DNA from: an uncultured Parabacteroides sp. | Lineage (GTDB): Bacteria > Bacteroidota > Bacteroidia > Bacteroidales > Tannerellaceae | Assembly (NCBI GenBank): GCA_900552465.1 | Contig: URZO01000008.1 | Coordinates: forward strand, 1 to 64,000 | Direction: 5' to 3' | Length of the DNA: 64,000 bases | Shown: piece by piece, positions 36,319 through 45,697 of the stretch | Numbering within the stretch: position 1 is the first letter of the stretch | How the letters are laid out: the number at the start of each line of letters is the position of its first letter | Made by a program: the position numbers and the translations under genes | The notes under the pieces: model-generated | Told to the model about the DNA's origin: nothing | What the model saw: only the letters and a program-made list of their open reading frames with translations | Database searches by the model: none

Positions 36319-37344
36319 CTACTCCCCTTTGAACTCCCGGAAATACATATAGCCGCCTCCTAAAATACCGGTTCCTCCTTCCACATTCGAATAGATACGG
36401 ATCGGTTCGGCAAAGCCGATTTCCGCCAGGTCACCGGTGAAGCCGCTTTCGTAGAGGTCGTGCAAGGTCTTCATATAGTTATAGTAGGAGCGGGAGATGG
36501 AGTAGACGTAACAGCGATAGCGGTAAGGACGGTAGACCACACTCTCGGAATAGCTGAGACTTGTATTCCAGGGAATATTAAACTGGTAGCTCTTCCCCTC
36601 AAACAGTTCGTCCGAAAAGACAATTCCGTTATAGCCCCCGACACCGTCATACCCAAGTATCTGGTCGAAGGCGGAGTGCTGGACGGCAAATAAAGGCTCG
36701 CTCCCGTAATCCGGGAAGAAAGAATGCCAGGTATAAGTCGTATCTTCATCCCCTCCATAGATATTTCCCTGGCGGAGATAGAGCAGATAATAGTTCTCCT
36801 CGCCCGGCTCATCCCGGAGGGTGAACTGAATCTTGTTCGTCTGGTTAAGAATGATATTAACATAGTCACTGCTCCAAACGAGAGTATCCCTCACCGTCTC
36901 CTGTATCAGGCGGCAGTCCGAGACGGCGCAGGGCCGCGGAACCTCCGTCACAGCCTCGGCAGTCTTAAACCCTTCCTTCGAGGCTACAATACGAATCCGG
37001 TCGCCGGTGGCCGGGAGATAAGAAAGCGATTTATACCGGATGGTCTCATCCACCGGATAGCCCCCTTCATGCTTCGTCTCGGTCAGCCGCTCGCGGAACA
37101 CATCGTTCACATACAGTTCCACATCGGCACCGGAGACGTAAACATCCGGAATATCCTCGGTATAAAACCAGGTGCGCGAAAGCTCCACAGACAGCGTATC
37201 GCCTTGCAAAGCCAGACAGTTCAACACCAGTTTCGGGTCCGGCCGCAGGTGCTCCAGGTTGATCTCCCGCTCGCAACCGTAAAAGACGAACGACATTAAA
37301 GCCAACAGGCTGATACTATATCTCAGATTCATATTCATCATCAT
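36319..37344 (-). CDS. DUF4249 family lipoprotein (copy 1)
   Basis: Protein of 341 residues with a lipoprotein signal (VFYGC). The opening of the mature part (LRPDPKLVLNCLALQGDTLSVELSRTWF) and beta-rich body match DUF4249. Such proteins are regularly encoded next to STN-type TonB-dependent receptors and are thought to act with them at the outer membrane. Its ATG directly abuts the receptor stop codon, so the two are translationally linked. Two more in-frame ATGs follow the first. Confidence 0.85.
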   Translation of the reverse strand: MMMNMNLRYSISLLALMSFVFYGCEREINLEHLRPDPKLVLNCLALQGDTLSVELSRTWFYTEDIPDVYVSGADVELYVNDVFRERLTETKHEGGYPVDETIRYKSLSYLPATGDRIRIVASKEGFKTAEAVTEVPRPCAVSDCRLIQETVRDTLVWSSDYVNIILNQTNKIQFTLRDEPGEENYYLLYLRQGNIYGGDEDTTYTWHSFFPDYGSEPLFAVQHSAFDQILGYDGVGGYNGIVFSDELFEGKSYQFNIPWNTSLSYSESVVYRPYRYRCYVYSISRSYYNYMKTLHDLYESGFTGDLAEIGFAEPIRIYSNVEGGTGILGGGYMYFREFKGE

Positions 37345-40074
37345 TTAAAACTTATAGGTGTATGAAACCGACGGGATAATCGGGAAGATACCGACCGATT
37401 TGAATGCATTCCGATAGGTCGTCCCATTCTCCGACGTCTTATCTTTCACATCACCCTTGTAAACCATAATCGGATTCATCCGGCAATAGACATTATAAAT
37501 GCTGACATTCCAGATGCCCATCCGCCCCTTTTTCTTAGGACGGTAGATATTAATACCCAGATCCAGGCGGTGATAAGCAGGGAGCTGATAGTTATTGCGC
37601 TTGTCGTAATAATCCTCGCCGACCGTCCCCCAAGAAGACGTTTCGCCCGGCAGGTGCAGGTGGTCGTTGGGCCGGAAGTTCTCGAGCGATAACGTCGTAT
37701 AGTTGCCGGAGGAATAGGTCCAGGCTGCCGACAGCTCCACCTTGTCCGACAGCTTGTGCATCGCCACGATGTTCAGCTTATGCCGGTTGTCATAGCGGGA
37801 AGGATAGCGCAGGCCTTCGTTAATCTCGTCGAAGCGGCGATCCGCCCAGGCCAGCGAATAGCCCACCCAACCGGTCGTCCGTCCCGTCTGCTTGCGGACC
37901 ATGAATTCGAGCCCGTAGGCACGTCCTTCGCCTACAGCCATCTTGTCCTCCCAGGAGACGGACGAGGGGATCAGGCTATAGCCGTCCTTATATTCCAGCA
38001 GGTTGTTCATCTTCTTGTAATAGCCTTCGACGGAGAAATCCAGCAACCGGTTCCAGTTGTAGTAGGCGCCAAGCGAAACCTGGTCGCTAACGAGCGGCTT
38101 CAGGCGGCTGGTCACCGGCATCCAGGAATCGGTCGGCAGATCCATGAAGCTATTGCTGATCAAGTGCACATACTGGTTCATCCGGGCATAGGAAGCCTTC
38201 AGGCTGAGGTTCCGTGAAAGCAGCCAGCGCAAGGAGACGCGCGGCTCGAGCCCCGTATAGGTCTTGCCCTCCACATTGAACAGGCTGAAGCGCAGACCGG
38301 CATTCAGGCGGAAGACATCGGATATATCCCAGTCGTCCTCGGCGTATGCTGCCATTTCATGCGCCCACAGATGTTCGTCGGTAAAGGTCTGGCCGATCTG
38401 CATAGAGTCGGGTTTGCTGTTGTCCAAGGCCTTCACCCGGTTATACTCCGGCTCGAAATAGTGCGCCAGATAGTCTGCGCCAAAGCGGATATGATGCGCC
38501 GCCACCGGCTGATAGTCGAAAGCGGTCCGGACACCGAAATCCGTGATACCGGTCCGGTTCATCGTCTGGTCCAGCGCATACAGGTAGTTGTCCTCGCCCT
38601 CATAACCGGAGATTTTCTCCTCGTCATAACTGATCTTGGAGCGGTAGCGGGTGTAGAAGCCGGATAGCTTTCCGAACAGTTTATTGCTGAACGCATAGGT
38701 CCAGCCGGCAGAAGCGACCAGGTTTCCCCAGCGCATATAGGAGTCCTGCGTATTCAGATAGCCCTCCCAGTCGTCCTTATTCTTCGCCTTCAGCACGTCG
38801 TTCCCGTTATAGAGGCTCAGATACATCCGGCTCTTCTCGTTGAAGCGGTGGTCGACACGGGCGTTCAAGTCGTGGAAGGCATACCGGACTTTCAGGGTGT
38901 TCCCATCCTTCTTTTTGCTGTTGATGATCGCCATGGCGGGAGTTGTCAGCACATCCAGCCAGGTACGGCGGAGGGCGATATTGAACGAGGTATGATCCTT
39001 CCAGAGCGGACCTTCCAGGTTCAGGTTTCCGGAGATAAGCCCCAGCGAGGCGCTTCCGTGAAACTCCTTCATATTCCCCTCCTTCGTCTGTACATCGACA
39101 ACGGAAGAGAGGCGCCCGCCGTAGCGGGCCGGGAATCCCGCCTTGAAGAAGTTCATCCCCTTAATCGCTTCATTGTTGAAGGCGGAGAAAAAGCCGCCGA
39201 TATGGTTCACCTGATAGACCGGGTTGCCGTCGATCAGGAACAGGTTCTCATCCGAATTGCCACCCCGGACATAGAGACCCGAGATGCCTTCCGTCCCGGC
39301 AGACACGCCGGGCGTCAGTTGCAGGGTACGGATGATGTCGGCCTCGCCCAGCAAGGTCGGGGTTGCGCGTATCGTGGCGTGGCTTACTTCCATTGCCCCC
39401 ATCTGTGTGTTGCCGACGGTCGTCTGACGGTTCGCCTCGGAGGCCGTCACCAGCACCTCGCCGATCGCGGCGTTAGGCAGGAGCGCGATGACCAGCACCG
39501 TATCCTGTATCAGGGAAGGAATTGTAAACGAACGGCTTTCATAGCCGATATACGAGGTTTGCAGACAGACGGGAATGCCGTTGCTGCCCGACGGTACGGT
39601 CAGCGAGAGACTGAAGAAGCCGTAGGCGTTGGTCGCCACCCCGCTCAGGCTGTTCACATCATAGACAGAAGCCCCGACCAGGGATTCCGATGAGGTCTGA
39701 TCCCTCACAAAACCGCTGATCGTGACTTGTCTGGGTTTCCGTTTCAGAACGACAATGTTTCCTGTCCTCTTGTACACGATCGGATAGGCCTGGAAAAGCT
39801 GATCCAGACAATCGTCAAGTGCTGCATCCTCTACTTTGAAACTTATCTTCTGAAACTCCTTCAACAAAGATGATTCATACGAAAAAGTCACTCCGGCCTG
39901 CTTCCCTACCTCTGTCAGAATATCCTTCAGAGGCACTTTCTGCATATTCAATGTAACCGTTCGATCATCATCCCCACTGTTTGCCTGCGCCATCAACGTC
40001 CCTTCAGACATGGATAAACAAATCAACCACACAAAGGCACAAGTAAACCAACCTCTCTTCATAAACTTCTTCAT
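37345..40074 (-). CDS. TonB-dependent receptor with STN domain (copy 1)
   Basis: Protein of 909 residues. After the signal come an STN domain (about 40-110, VTLNMQKVPLKDILTEVGKQ), a carboxypeptidase-regulatory-like domain (about 115-205), a plug (LLGEADIIRTLQLTPGV, GLYVRGGNSDENLFLIDG) and a 22-strand type barrel ending SYTYKF with terminal aromatic F. The STN domain marks receptors that signal to a FecR-type anti-sigma factor. A candidate sigma-dependent promoter lies at 40100-40125. Substrate unknown; iron complexes are typical for Fec-like systems. Confidence 0.92.
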   Translation of the reverse strand: MKKFMKRGWFTCAFVWLICLSMSEGTLMAQANSGDDDRTVTLNMQKVPLKDILTEVGKQAGVTFSYESSLLKEFQKISFKVEDAALDDCLDQLFQAYPIVYKRTGNIVVLKRKPRQVTISGFVRDQTSSESLVGASVYDVNSLSGVATNAYGFFSLSLTVPSGSNGIPVCLQTSYIGYESRSFTIPSLIQDTVLVIALLPNAAIGEVLVTASEANRQTTVGNTQMGAMEVSHATIRATPTLLGEADIIRTLQLTPGVSAGTEGISGLYVRGGNSDENLFLIDGNPVYQVNHIGGFFSAFNNEAIKGMNFFKAGFPARYGGRLSSVVDVQTKEGNMKEFHGSASLGLISGNLNLEGPLWKDHTSFNIALRRTWLDVLTTPAMAIINSKKKDGNTLKVRYAFHDLNARVDHRFNEKSRMYLSLYNGNDVLKAKNKDDWEGYLNTQDSYMRWGNLVASAGWTYAFSNKLFGKLSGFYTRYRSKISYDEEKISGYEGEDNYLYALDQTMNRTGITDFGVRTAFDYQPVAAHHIRFGADYLAHYFEPEYNRVKALDNSKPDSMQIGQTFTDEHLWAHEMAAYAEDDWDISDVFRLNAGLRFSLFNVEGKTYTGLEPRVSLRWLLSRNLSLKASYARMNQYVHLISNSFMDLPTDSWMPVTSRLKPLVSDQVSLGAYYNWNRLLDFSVEGYYKKMNNLLEYKDGYSLIPSSVSWEDKMAVGEGRAYGLEFMVRKQTGRTTGWVGYSLAWADRRFDEINEGLRYPSRYDNRHKLNIVAMHKLSDKVELSAAWTYSSGNYTTLSLENFRPNDHLHLPGETSSWGTVGEDYYDKRNNYQLPAYHRLDLGINIYRPKKKGRMGIWNVSIYNVYCRMNPIMVYKGDVKDKTSENGTTYRNAFKSVGIFPIIPSVSYTYKF

Positions 40075-40099
40075 TCACTCTTTATTGACTATTCAACTA

Positions 40100-40128
40100 T
40101 AAGACAGGAAACCGGGAAAAACCCCTAT
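40100..40128 (-). promoter_or_regulatory. Candidate ECF-sigma promoter for receptor copy 1
   Basis: Minus strand: ATAGGGGTTTTT with GGGGTTTTT at 40117-40125, then 11 bases, then GTCTTA at 40100-40105. The same bipartite element with 12-base spacing occurs at 45664-45690. GTC in a -10-like box is common for ECF sigma factors. I infer that the linked sigma factor reads both. Confidence 0.55.
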
Positions 40129-40166
40129 TCCGAACGGGGAAAAATGTCGCGTACACAGTAGCGGCT

Positions 40167-40232
40167 TGCCACAGTACGCAGTGCCAAGCCGCCACAGCCG
40201 GGTGTGGCACGTCGCCACTGCGTACTGTGGCA
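40167..40232. repeat. 17-base inverted repeat, REP-like
   Basis: TGCCACAGTACGCAGTG (40167-40183) and its exact complement (40216-40232). Inside is a second pair, GCCACA (40191-40196) / TGTGGC (40203-40208). It lies 18 bases after the stop of the upstream DUF4249 gene and may end or stabilise that transcript. Confidence 0.75.
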
Positions 40233-40250
40233 CACCGCCATTAAAAAGGA

Positions 40251-41276
40251 CTATGGCCAGAAAGGATTGTCGAAGGGAGTCCAGGGCTCCACATCGCCGA
40301 AAGGCATCGTGAAGCGGCGGTGGTAAAGCTGGCTGCCGGCGACGATCCCGAAACCGCCCTTTACATTTGTATAGGTAGCGGCCGGTTCGAGCAGCCCGTC
40401 CAGATAGGCATCGCCCAGCGAGATCGAGAAATTGCGGATGGCGGTCAGGTACTGATAATAATCAGCCGAGACGGTCATCAGCCGGACATCGTAGTGCACG
40501 ACAGTCGTGACCGAATCTCCTTTATATGAATCGTAGACGGGGTAAAAGGACGAACGGACGGTGTATTCTTCACCGTCGAACGTATCATCGGGGAAAGTCC
40601 CCCGGCAGGTATAACCGTCCAACTGCTCTATCGTCGGATTCGTGGTAGTCAACCGGAAGACGGGGTCTTCATATTTCAGGTTGAACTGCTCCACGATGTA
40701 CATGTCGGTCTGGTACATGGAGCTGCTGACAATGACGCTGTCTCCCTTGATATACTCGGTCTGCTTCTCTACAATCAGGCGATAATAATTCCGCTTGCCC
40801 GCCTCATCCTGAAAACGGATGTAGAGGCGTAAATGAGGCATCATGCCCCAATAGTGTTCAGGGGCAATATAGCGAACCGTATCGACCGACAAAACCTCCG
40901 GCCAGCCGGGCATGACGGTTTCTCCTTCCACCGGATCGAAACCAGGCGCAGAGGCAACCAGCTTCAAGCGGTCGCCCACCCCTGCACGGCAACCGGGCAA
41001 GACATACTGTCCCGCAAATTTCGTGTCGGCAGCCGGCTGCATCGTTCCCTTCAAACGGTCGTTGATATAGACCTGGATCGTTCCGCCGGTAACGCCGTCA
41101 TTCGTAACCGTGTCGAGGATAAACCAGCTTTTAGACAGAAAGGCTGTCACATCCGCATCCGATGTAACGGGAGCGTTCAACACTAAGCGAGGAGGTACGC
41201 GCGGCAAGTCTAACGGCACATCCCGGGTACAGGAGACTAACAGAACCAGAAGGGGTATGAATAATATATTTCTCAT
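40251..41276 (-). CDS. DUF4249 family lipoprotein (copy 2)
   Basis: Protein of 341 residues with a short signal ending LLVSC. The mature start (LPRVPPRLVLNAPVTSDADVTAFLSKSWF) aligns with copy 1, and both have the same length. It lies 5 bases after receptor copy 2. The pair duplicates the receptor-DUF4249 unit just downstream. Divergence between copies is substantial, so the duplication is not recent. Confidence 0.85.
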   Translation of the reverse strand: MRNILFIPLLVLLVSCTRDVPLDLPRVPPRLVLNAPVTSDADVTAFLSKSWFILDTVTNDGVTGGTIQVYINDRLKGTMQPAADTKFAGQYVLPGCRAGVGDRLKLVASAPGFDPVEGETVMPGWPEVLSVDTVRYIAPEHYWGMMPHLRLYIRFQDEAGKRNYYRLIVEKQTEYIKGDSVIVSSSMYQTDMYIVEQFNLKYEDPVFRLTTTNPTIEQLDGYTCRGTFPDDTFDGEEYTVRSSFYPVYDSYKGDSVTTVVHYDVRLMTVSADYYQYLTAIRNFSISLGDAYLDGLLEPAATYTNVKGGFGIVAGSQLYHRRFTMPFGDVEPWTPFDNPFWP

Positions 41277-41281
41277 CTTCG

Positions 41282-43954
41282 TCAGAATTTATAGGTGTAT
41301 GACAGGGAAGGGACGAAGAGGAACAGCAAGGTCTGCTCGAGGACTGCCTCCCGGCCATTCTCGGTCGTATAGAAACAGGGACGGACGGAGAACGGGTTCG
41401 CCTTGAAGTAAGCATTGCAGAGGCTCAGGTTCCAGATTCCCATCCGCCCGTTTTTCTTGTAGCGGTAGAAGTTTGCGCCCAGGTCCAGGCGGTGGTAAGG
41501 TGAAAGCTGGTAATTGTTGCGTGAGCTGGCACTCGTGCCCTCACCGCTGCCGCCATACCACCAGAATTCCTGCCGGTATCCGTTTTCGGTGTAATCCGGC
41601 GAAGAGCGGTAATACATATCCTGGATCGTGACGTGATTGCCTGACTTGTACATCCAGGCAGCCGTCAGCTCCACCTTCCGGGAAAGTTTGTAGGACGCAA
41701 CGATGTCGATCTTATGCCGGTTGTCATATTTGGAGGGGAAACGGACGCCTTTGTTCACCGACCCGTCCGGAAACCAGCGGTCGGACCAGGAAAGCGTATA
41801 ACCGATCCAGCCGTTAAACCGCCCGGCCTTCTTCTGTGCCATCAGCTCCAACCCGTAGGAACGGCCGCGTCCCACCCCTACCCGGTCTTCCCAACCGGAA
41901 AAAGCCGGCACGACCAGGCTGTTGTCTTTATATTCCACCAGATTATTCATCCGCTTGTAATAACCCTCCGCCGAAAAGTCAAACCCTTTATAATGCCAGA
42001 ACAGGCCGCCGGTCACCTGATGCGCACTCATCGGACGTATCTGCCCGGTTACCGGAACCCATATATCCGTCGGCTGGCTGATATAGCTGTTGGACAGCAG
42101 ATGGATATACTGGTTCATCTTCGTATAGGAAGCCTTGACCGACACTCGCCGGCCCAACAGGTAACGGGCGGAGAAGCGGGGTTGCAGGGACTGATAGGTT
42201 TCACCCTGCACATGAAAGAGTGTGAAGCGCAGGCCGGCATTCACCCGAAGGCGGTCGGTCAGCGTCATCTCGTCTTCTGCGTACGCCGAGACTTCATGCC
42301 CATGAATCAGGGAATGGGAGAAGACGGTGTTGTTCTTTTGCGTGACGACCGAATCCTTGTACCAGGAACTCATGTTGCTCTGCTCAGGACGAAAGATATG
42401 GAAAAGGTAATCGCCTCCCATCCGGATCCGATGGTCGGCATTGGGGCGATAGTCGAAGGAAGCGCGGAGGCTGACGTCTTCCATCGCCGAACGGTAGTGC
42501 CCTTCCTGGAAATACACCTGGTCGCCTCTGTCGTGGAAGGCCATAAACGTATTTTGTTTCTGAATGATATGGGAACGATAGCGGGTGTAGCCTCCCGTAA
42601 ACGTGGCAAACAGTTTCTTATTGATCACGTAGTTCCATCCGGCAGACCCGATCAGGTTTCCCCAGCGCCAGCGGAAATCGCGGTCTTCGCCATGTATGTC
42701 TTTCGAATCCTCCCCGTTCCGGTAGCTGTCGCTTCCCATATAAAAACTGAGGTAGGCACGGCTCTTGTCCGAGAAAGAATAGTCCACTTTGGCATTCATA
42801 TCATAGAAATGATAGCCGCCTTTCAGGTCGGTATCCGAACTGCTGGGCACCGCCTTCATGAGCGGCCAGGTAATCAGTTCCATCCAGGTACGACGTACCG
42901 AGACGTTGAAGGAGGAGCGGTCTTTAATGATCGGTCCCTCCAGATTGGCACGTGCGGCCAACAGTCCGATCGAGATATTCCCGTGATACTCCTTCCGATT
43001 CCCTTCGTTTGTACGGACGTCTATAACGGAAGAAAGTCTCCCGCCGTATTCCGCCGGAAAACTTCCCTTGTAAAAAGTCGTATTCTTCACCGCATCCGGA
43101 TTGAAAGCGGAGAAGAACCCAAGTATATGATTCGTATGGTAAATCGGGTTTCCGTCCAGCAGGTAGAGGTTATCATCCCCATCACCTCCCCGCACATACA
43201 GTCCGCTCATACCTTCCGTCCCGACAGTCGTCCCCGGAAGTCGTTGCAGGGTCTTGACAACATCCGTCTCACCCAGAAGCGCCGGCAGCGATTTCACCCT
43301 GCTGACCGGTATATCCACCATTCCTACCCAGCTGTTAAGCACATCGGACCTCGGCAGGATTCCTTGCACGACAACCTCTCCCAAAGCCCCTGCCGCTTTC
43401 AAAGGCAAGTCGACCAGCGTATCTTTAGTCAGTTCGAATGTGACGGTATAGCGCTCATATCCGACATAAGAGGATGACAATTCCACCTTTCCCGGTGGCA
43501 GCGTGATGCTGTAGAAACCATAGTTATTGGAGACGGAGCCTTTCCCGGAAACCCGCTCGATCACAGTAGCAGAGATCAAGCTCTCGTATGAAGCAGAATC
43601 ACGGATAAACCCACTGATCGTATACAGGCGGGGCTTCCGCTTCAAAATCACATATTGCCCTGCCACCCGGTAGATAAGCGGCAAAGGATCGAACAGCCGT
43701 TTCAGGCAATAGGAAAGGGATTCTTCATGTACCGTCAGCGAAACCTTCTGATAGTCTTTCAGCATAGACGATTCGTATGAAAAGAAGATACCGGTCTGCT
43801 TCTCTATTTCCGACAGGATGTCCTGCAGCGGGACATTCCGCATATCCAGCGTCACAGACGGAGTCGGATCAACAGATAAAGGCAGAAGACCGCTCGCCCG
43901 AAGCAACGGACAACAGACACAAAGCCCTATAACAAACAGGTAAACACGATACAT
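41282..43954 (-). CDS. TonB-dependent receptor with STN domain (copy 2)
   Basis: Protein of 890 residues with the same order as copy 1: signal, STN domain (about 30-100, VTLDMRNVPLQDILSEIEKQTG), regulatory-like beta-sandwich, plug (LLGETDVVKTLQRLPGT, GLYVRGGDGDDNLYLLDG) and barrel ending SYTYKF. It follows the FecR gene by two bases, the classical place for the receptor that signals to it. Confidence 0.92.
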   Translation of the reverse strand: MYRVYLFVIGLCVCCPLLRASGLLPLSVDPTPSVTLDMRNVPLQDILSEIEKQTGIFFSYESSMLKDYQKVSLTVHEESLSYCLKRLFDPLPLIYRVAGQYVILKRKPRLYTISGFIRDSASYESLISATVIERVSGKGSVSNNYGFYSITLPPGKVELSSSYVGYERYTVTFELTKDTLVDLPLKAAGALGEVVVQGILPRSDVLNSWVGMVDIPVSRVKSLPALLGETDVVKTLQRLPGTTVGTEGMSGLYVRGGDGDDNLYLLDGNPIYHTNHILGFFSAFNPDAVKNTTFYKGSFPAEYGGRLSSVIDVRTNEGNRKEYHGNISIGLLAARANLEGPIIKDRSSFNVSVRRTWMELITWPLMKAVPSSSDTDLKGGYHFYDMNAKVDYSFSDKSRAYLSFYMGSDSYRNGEDSKDIHGEDRDFRWRWGNLIGSAGWNYVINKKLFATFTGGYTRYRSHIIQKQNTFMAFHDRGDQVYFQEGHYRSAMEDVSLRASFDYRPNADHRIRMGGDYLFHIFRPEQSNMSSWYKDSVVTQKNNTVFSHSLIHGHEVSAYAEDEMTLTDRLRVNAGLRFTLFHVQGETYQSLQPRFSARYLLGRRVSVKASYTKMNQYIHLLSNSYISQPTDIWVPVTGQIRPMSAHQVTGGLFWHYKGFDFSAEGYYKRMNNLVEYKDNSLVVPAFSGWEDRVGVGRGRSYGLELMAQKKAGRFNGWIGYTLSWSDRWFPDGSVNKGVRFPSKYDNRHKIDIVASYKLSRKVELTAAWMYKSGNHVTIQDMYYRSSPDYTENGYRQEFWWYGGSGEGTSASSRNNYQLSPYHRLDLGANFYRYKKNGRMGIWNLSLCNAYFKANPFSVRPCFYTTENGREAVLEQTLLFLFVPSLSYTYKF

Positions 43955-43956
43955 AC

Positions 43957-44805
43957 TTATTTTCTTTTATCTGCCCGGGGGACGAGACGGATATCCAATG
44001 TCTGATTAATCACCATCAAAACGTCGTCGAGGGGCAGGTCATTGAATGTGGCTGTTAATCTGGAATCCGGAGCGTCTACCTTATTCGTAATCTCCACGTG
44101 GTAATAATCGTTCAGATCGTCGATCACCTTCTCCAAAGGAGTATCGTTGAAGCGCAACTGCTTCGTCTTCCAGGACAGATTATTCGGGTTTTCCTCCGTC
44201 AGTATTTCTATCTCCTTCTTTTCGTTGGAATAGGAGGCGGACATTCCGGCGGTCAGGACGACCGGTTCAGGCTCCTCGCCGGCAGTAAAACGGACTTTTC
44301 CGGTGACGACATTCACTTCCGTGCCGCCCGGTTGTTCATTCACCTGGAAACTGGTTCCTAAAACCGTCACTTCCGTCAGAGCCGTATGGACAGAAAAGGG
44401 GCGTGCTTCATTCCGCTTCACCTGGAAAAAGGCTCTTCCAGTCATCTCCACTACACGCCGCTCCTTTCCATATACCTTTGCATCATACCGGAGCGTTGAG
44501 CCTCCAGCCATCGAAACCAACGTACTGTCAGGCAGGTAGACATCCTTCAACTGTCCCGGTGCAGTAACAACAGACACCCATTCGGGTACGTTCCGTTCTG
44601 TCATATAAAAAGTTCCGAACCCGATCAACAAGAGCATAACAGAGGCTGCCGCCATCCAGTAACGGCGGAAAGACACCTTGCGACGAATACCTTGCCGGGC
44701 GGCAAACCGCTCCCAGGCTTTATCCGTATCCAAGCTTCCCTCTTTGTAGCGCCGGGCCACAAAGCGGAGGCGTTTTTCTAATCTGTCATCTTGCTCGTTG
44801 TTCAT
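43957..44805 (-). CDS. FecR family anti-sigma factor
   Basis: Protein of 282 residues. A short cytoplasmic N-terminal part (LRFVARRYKEGSLDTDKAWERFAAR) precedes one membrane helix (about 48-65, YWMAAASVMLLLIGFGTFYM). The periplasmic part has the FecR domain (VTAPGQLKDVYLPDSTLVSMAGGSTLRY) and a C-terminal DUF4974-like STN-related domain (LEKVIDDLNDYYHVEI). It should hold the sigma factor at 45698-46213 in check and receive the signal from the receptors. Confidence 0.92.
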   Translation of the reverse strand: MNNEQDDRLEKRLRFVARRYKEGSLDTDKAWERFAARQGIRRKVSFRRYWMAAASVMLLLIGFGTFYMTERNVPEWVSVVTAPGQLKDVYLPDSTLVSMAGGSTLRYDAKVYGKERRVVEMTGRAFFQVKRNEARPFSVHTALTEVTVLGTSFQVNEQPGGTEVNVVTGKVRFTAGEEPEPVVLTAGMSASYSNEKKEIEILTEENPNNLSWKTKQLRFNDTPLEKVIDDLNDYYHVEITNKVDAPDSRLTATFNDLPLDDVLMVINQTLDIRLVPRADKRK

Positions 44806-44869
44806 CTTCTTTTAATTGACAATTGATAATTGACAATGGGCAGTTAATACTTAATCAATCATTCACTGC

Positions 44870-45616
44870 TCATTTACCCAACTTAAACTTATACCCGACA
44901 GACAAGCTGAGGGTATGATACTTAAGATCGCACTTGTCGTATTTATATTCTTTTCCCAGTGAGGCTTCGTAACCTACGTTCATCACCCACTGTTTCACCT
45001 CTACTCCGACCTGTAACGAGAAGCCCCAGTCGAAAGGATTGTCGTGCGTCCATCCTTCATGTCCGAAACCTGTTCCGACCCATCCGCCACCATAGCTGTT
45101 GCCATCGTAATATCCGTTACTGCTATAACCACCATAACCATAGCCTGTACCCGGTGTATATTCCATATAACTATACTGGTCTTTATCACCCAATGAATAA
45201 CCCACATACGGACCGGCAGCCAGATTCAACCTTACATCATCCGCCAACCTAAATGAAAAATTCGCCATCAAAGGCACTTGCAGGATATGGCTGTTCCGCT
45301 TAGAGCGAATTTCTCCGAACATCACATCCGATTGCTCAGCACCAGTCGGATAAATACTTCCATACGTAATCGTATGGTAAGAATATCCGCGCTGTGTATA
45401 ATACAATCCCGATTTCAAAGAAAAGAAATCCGGCTTAACAGCATATTCAACCCCAACGCCCATTTTCCAGCGTGAATTCCATTTTTGCTCATCCGAATAG
45501 AAACCTCCGCCCCTACTGATAGCCGTCATTCCCACCTCCGGCGTCAGCGACCAACGTTGTGCACTCACTGATACTACACACATCATCAACATCACAAATA
45601 ATACGAATTTCTTCAT
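44870..45616 (-). CDS. Porin-family outer membrane beta-barrel protein
   Basis: Protein of 248 residues with a signal peptide (ending VSAQ) and short amphipathic strands of the OmpA/PorT-like eight-strand type (WKMGVGVEYAVKPDFFSLKSGLYYTQRG, LNLAAGPYVGYSLG, SLSVGYKFKLGK). A Gly/Tyr-rich loop occupies about 155-190. It sits between the ECF sigma and FecR genes and is preceded by the candidate sigma-dependent promoter. The role is unknown. The ATG at 45616 gives a proper signal. Confidence 0.8.
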   Translation of the reverse strand: MKKFVLFVMLMMCVVSVSAQRWSLTPEVGMTAISRGGGFYSDEQKWNSRWKMGVGVEYAVKPDFFSLKSGLYYTQRGYSYHTITYGSIYPTGAEQSDVMFGEIRSKRNSHILQVPLMANFSFRLADDVRLNLAAGPYVGYSLGDKDQYSYMEYTPGTGYGYGGYSSNGYYDGNSYGGGWVGTGFGHEGWTHDNPFDWGFSLQVGVEVKQWVMNVGYEASLGKEYKYDKCDLKYHTLSLSVGYKFKLGK

Positions 45617-45663
45617 CTCTCTTTTTAGCTTTAGTGATACAAACATTTTAAACTTTCTAACAC

Positions 45664-45693
45664 TAAGACTAAGAATTCCGGAAAAACCCCTAT
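45664..45693 (-). promoter_or_regulatory. Candidate ECF-sigma promoter for the OMP-fecR-receptor unit
   Basis: Minus strand: ATAGGGGTTTTT with GGGGTTTTT at 45682-45690, then 12 bases, then GTCTTA at 45664-45669. It begins right after the sigma factor stop and lies 48 bases before the OMP ATG. Same element as at 40100-40125. Confidence 0.55.
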
Positions 45694-45697
45694 CCGT

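Noticed and set aside
41714..43477. 587-codon open frame on the plus strand
   Set aside because: It lies wholly within TonB receptor copy 2 in antisense and resembles no protein family.
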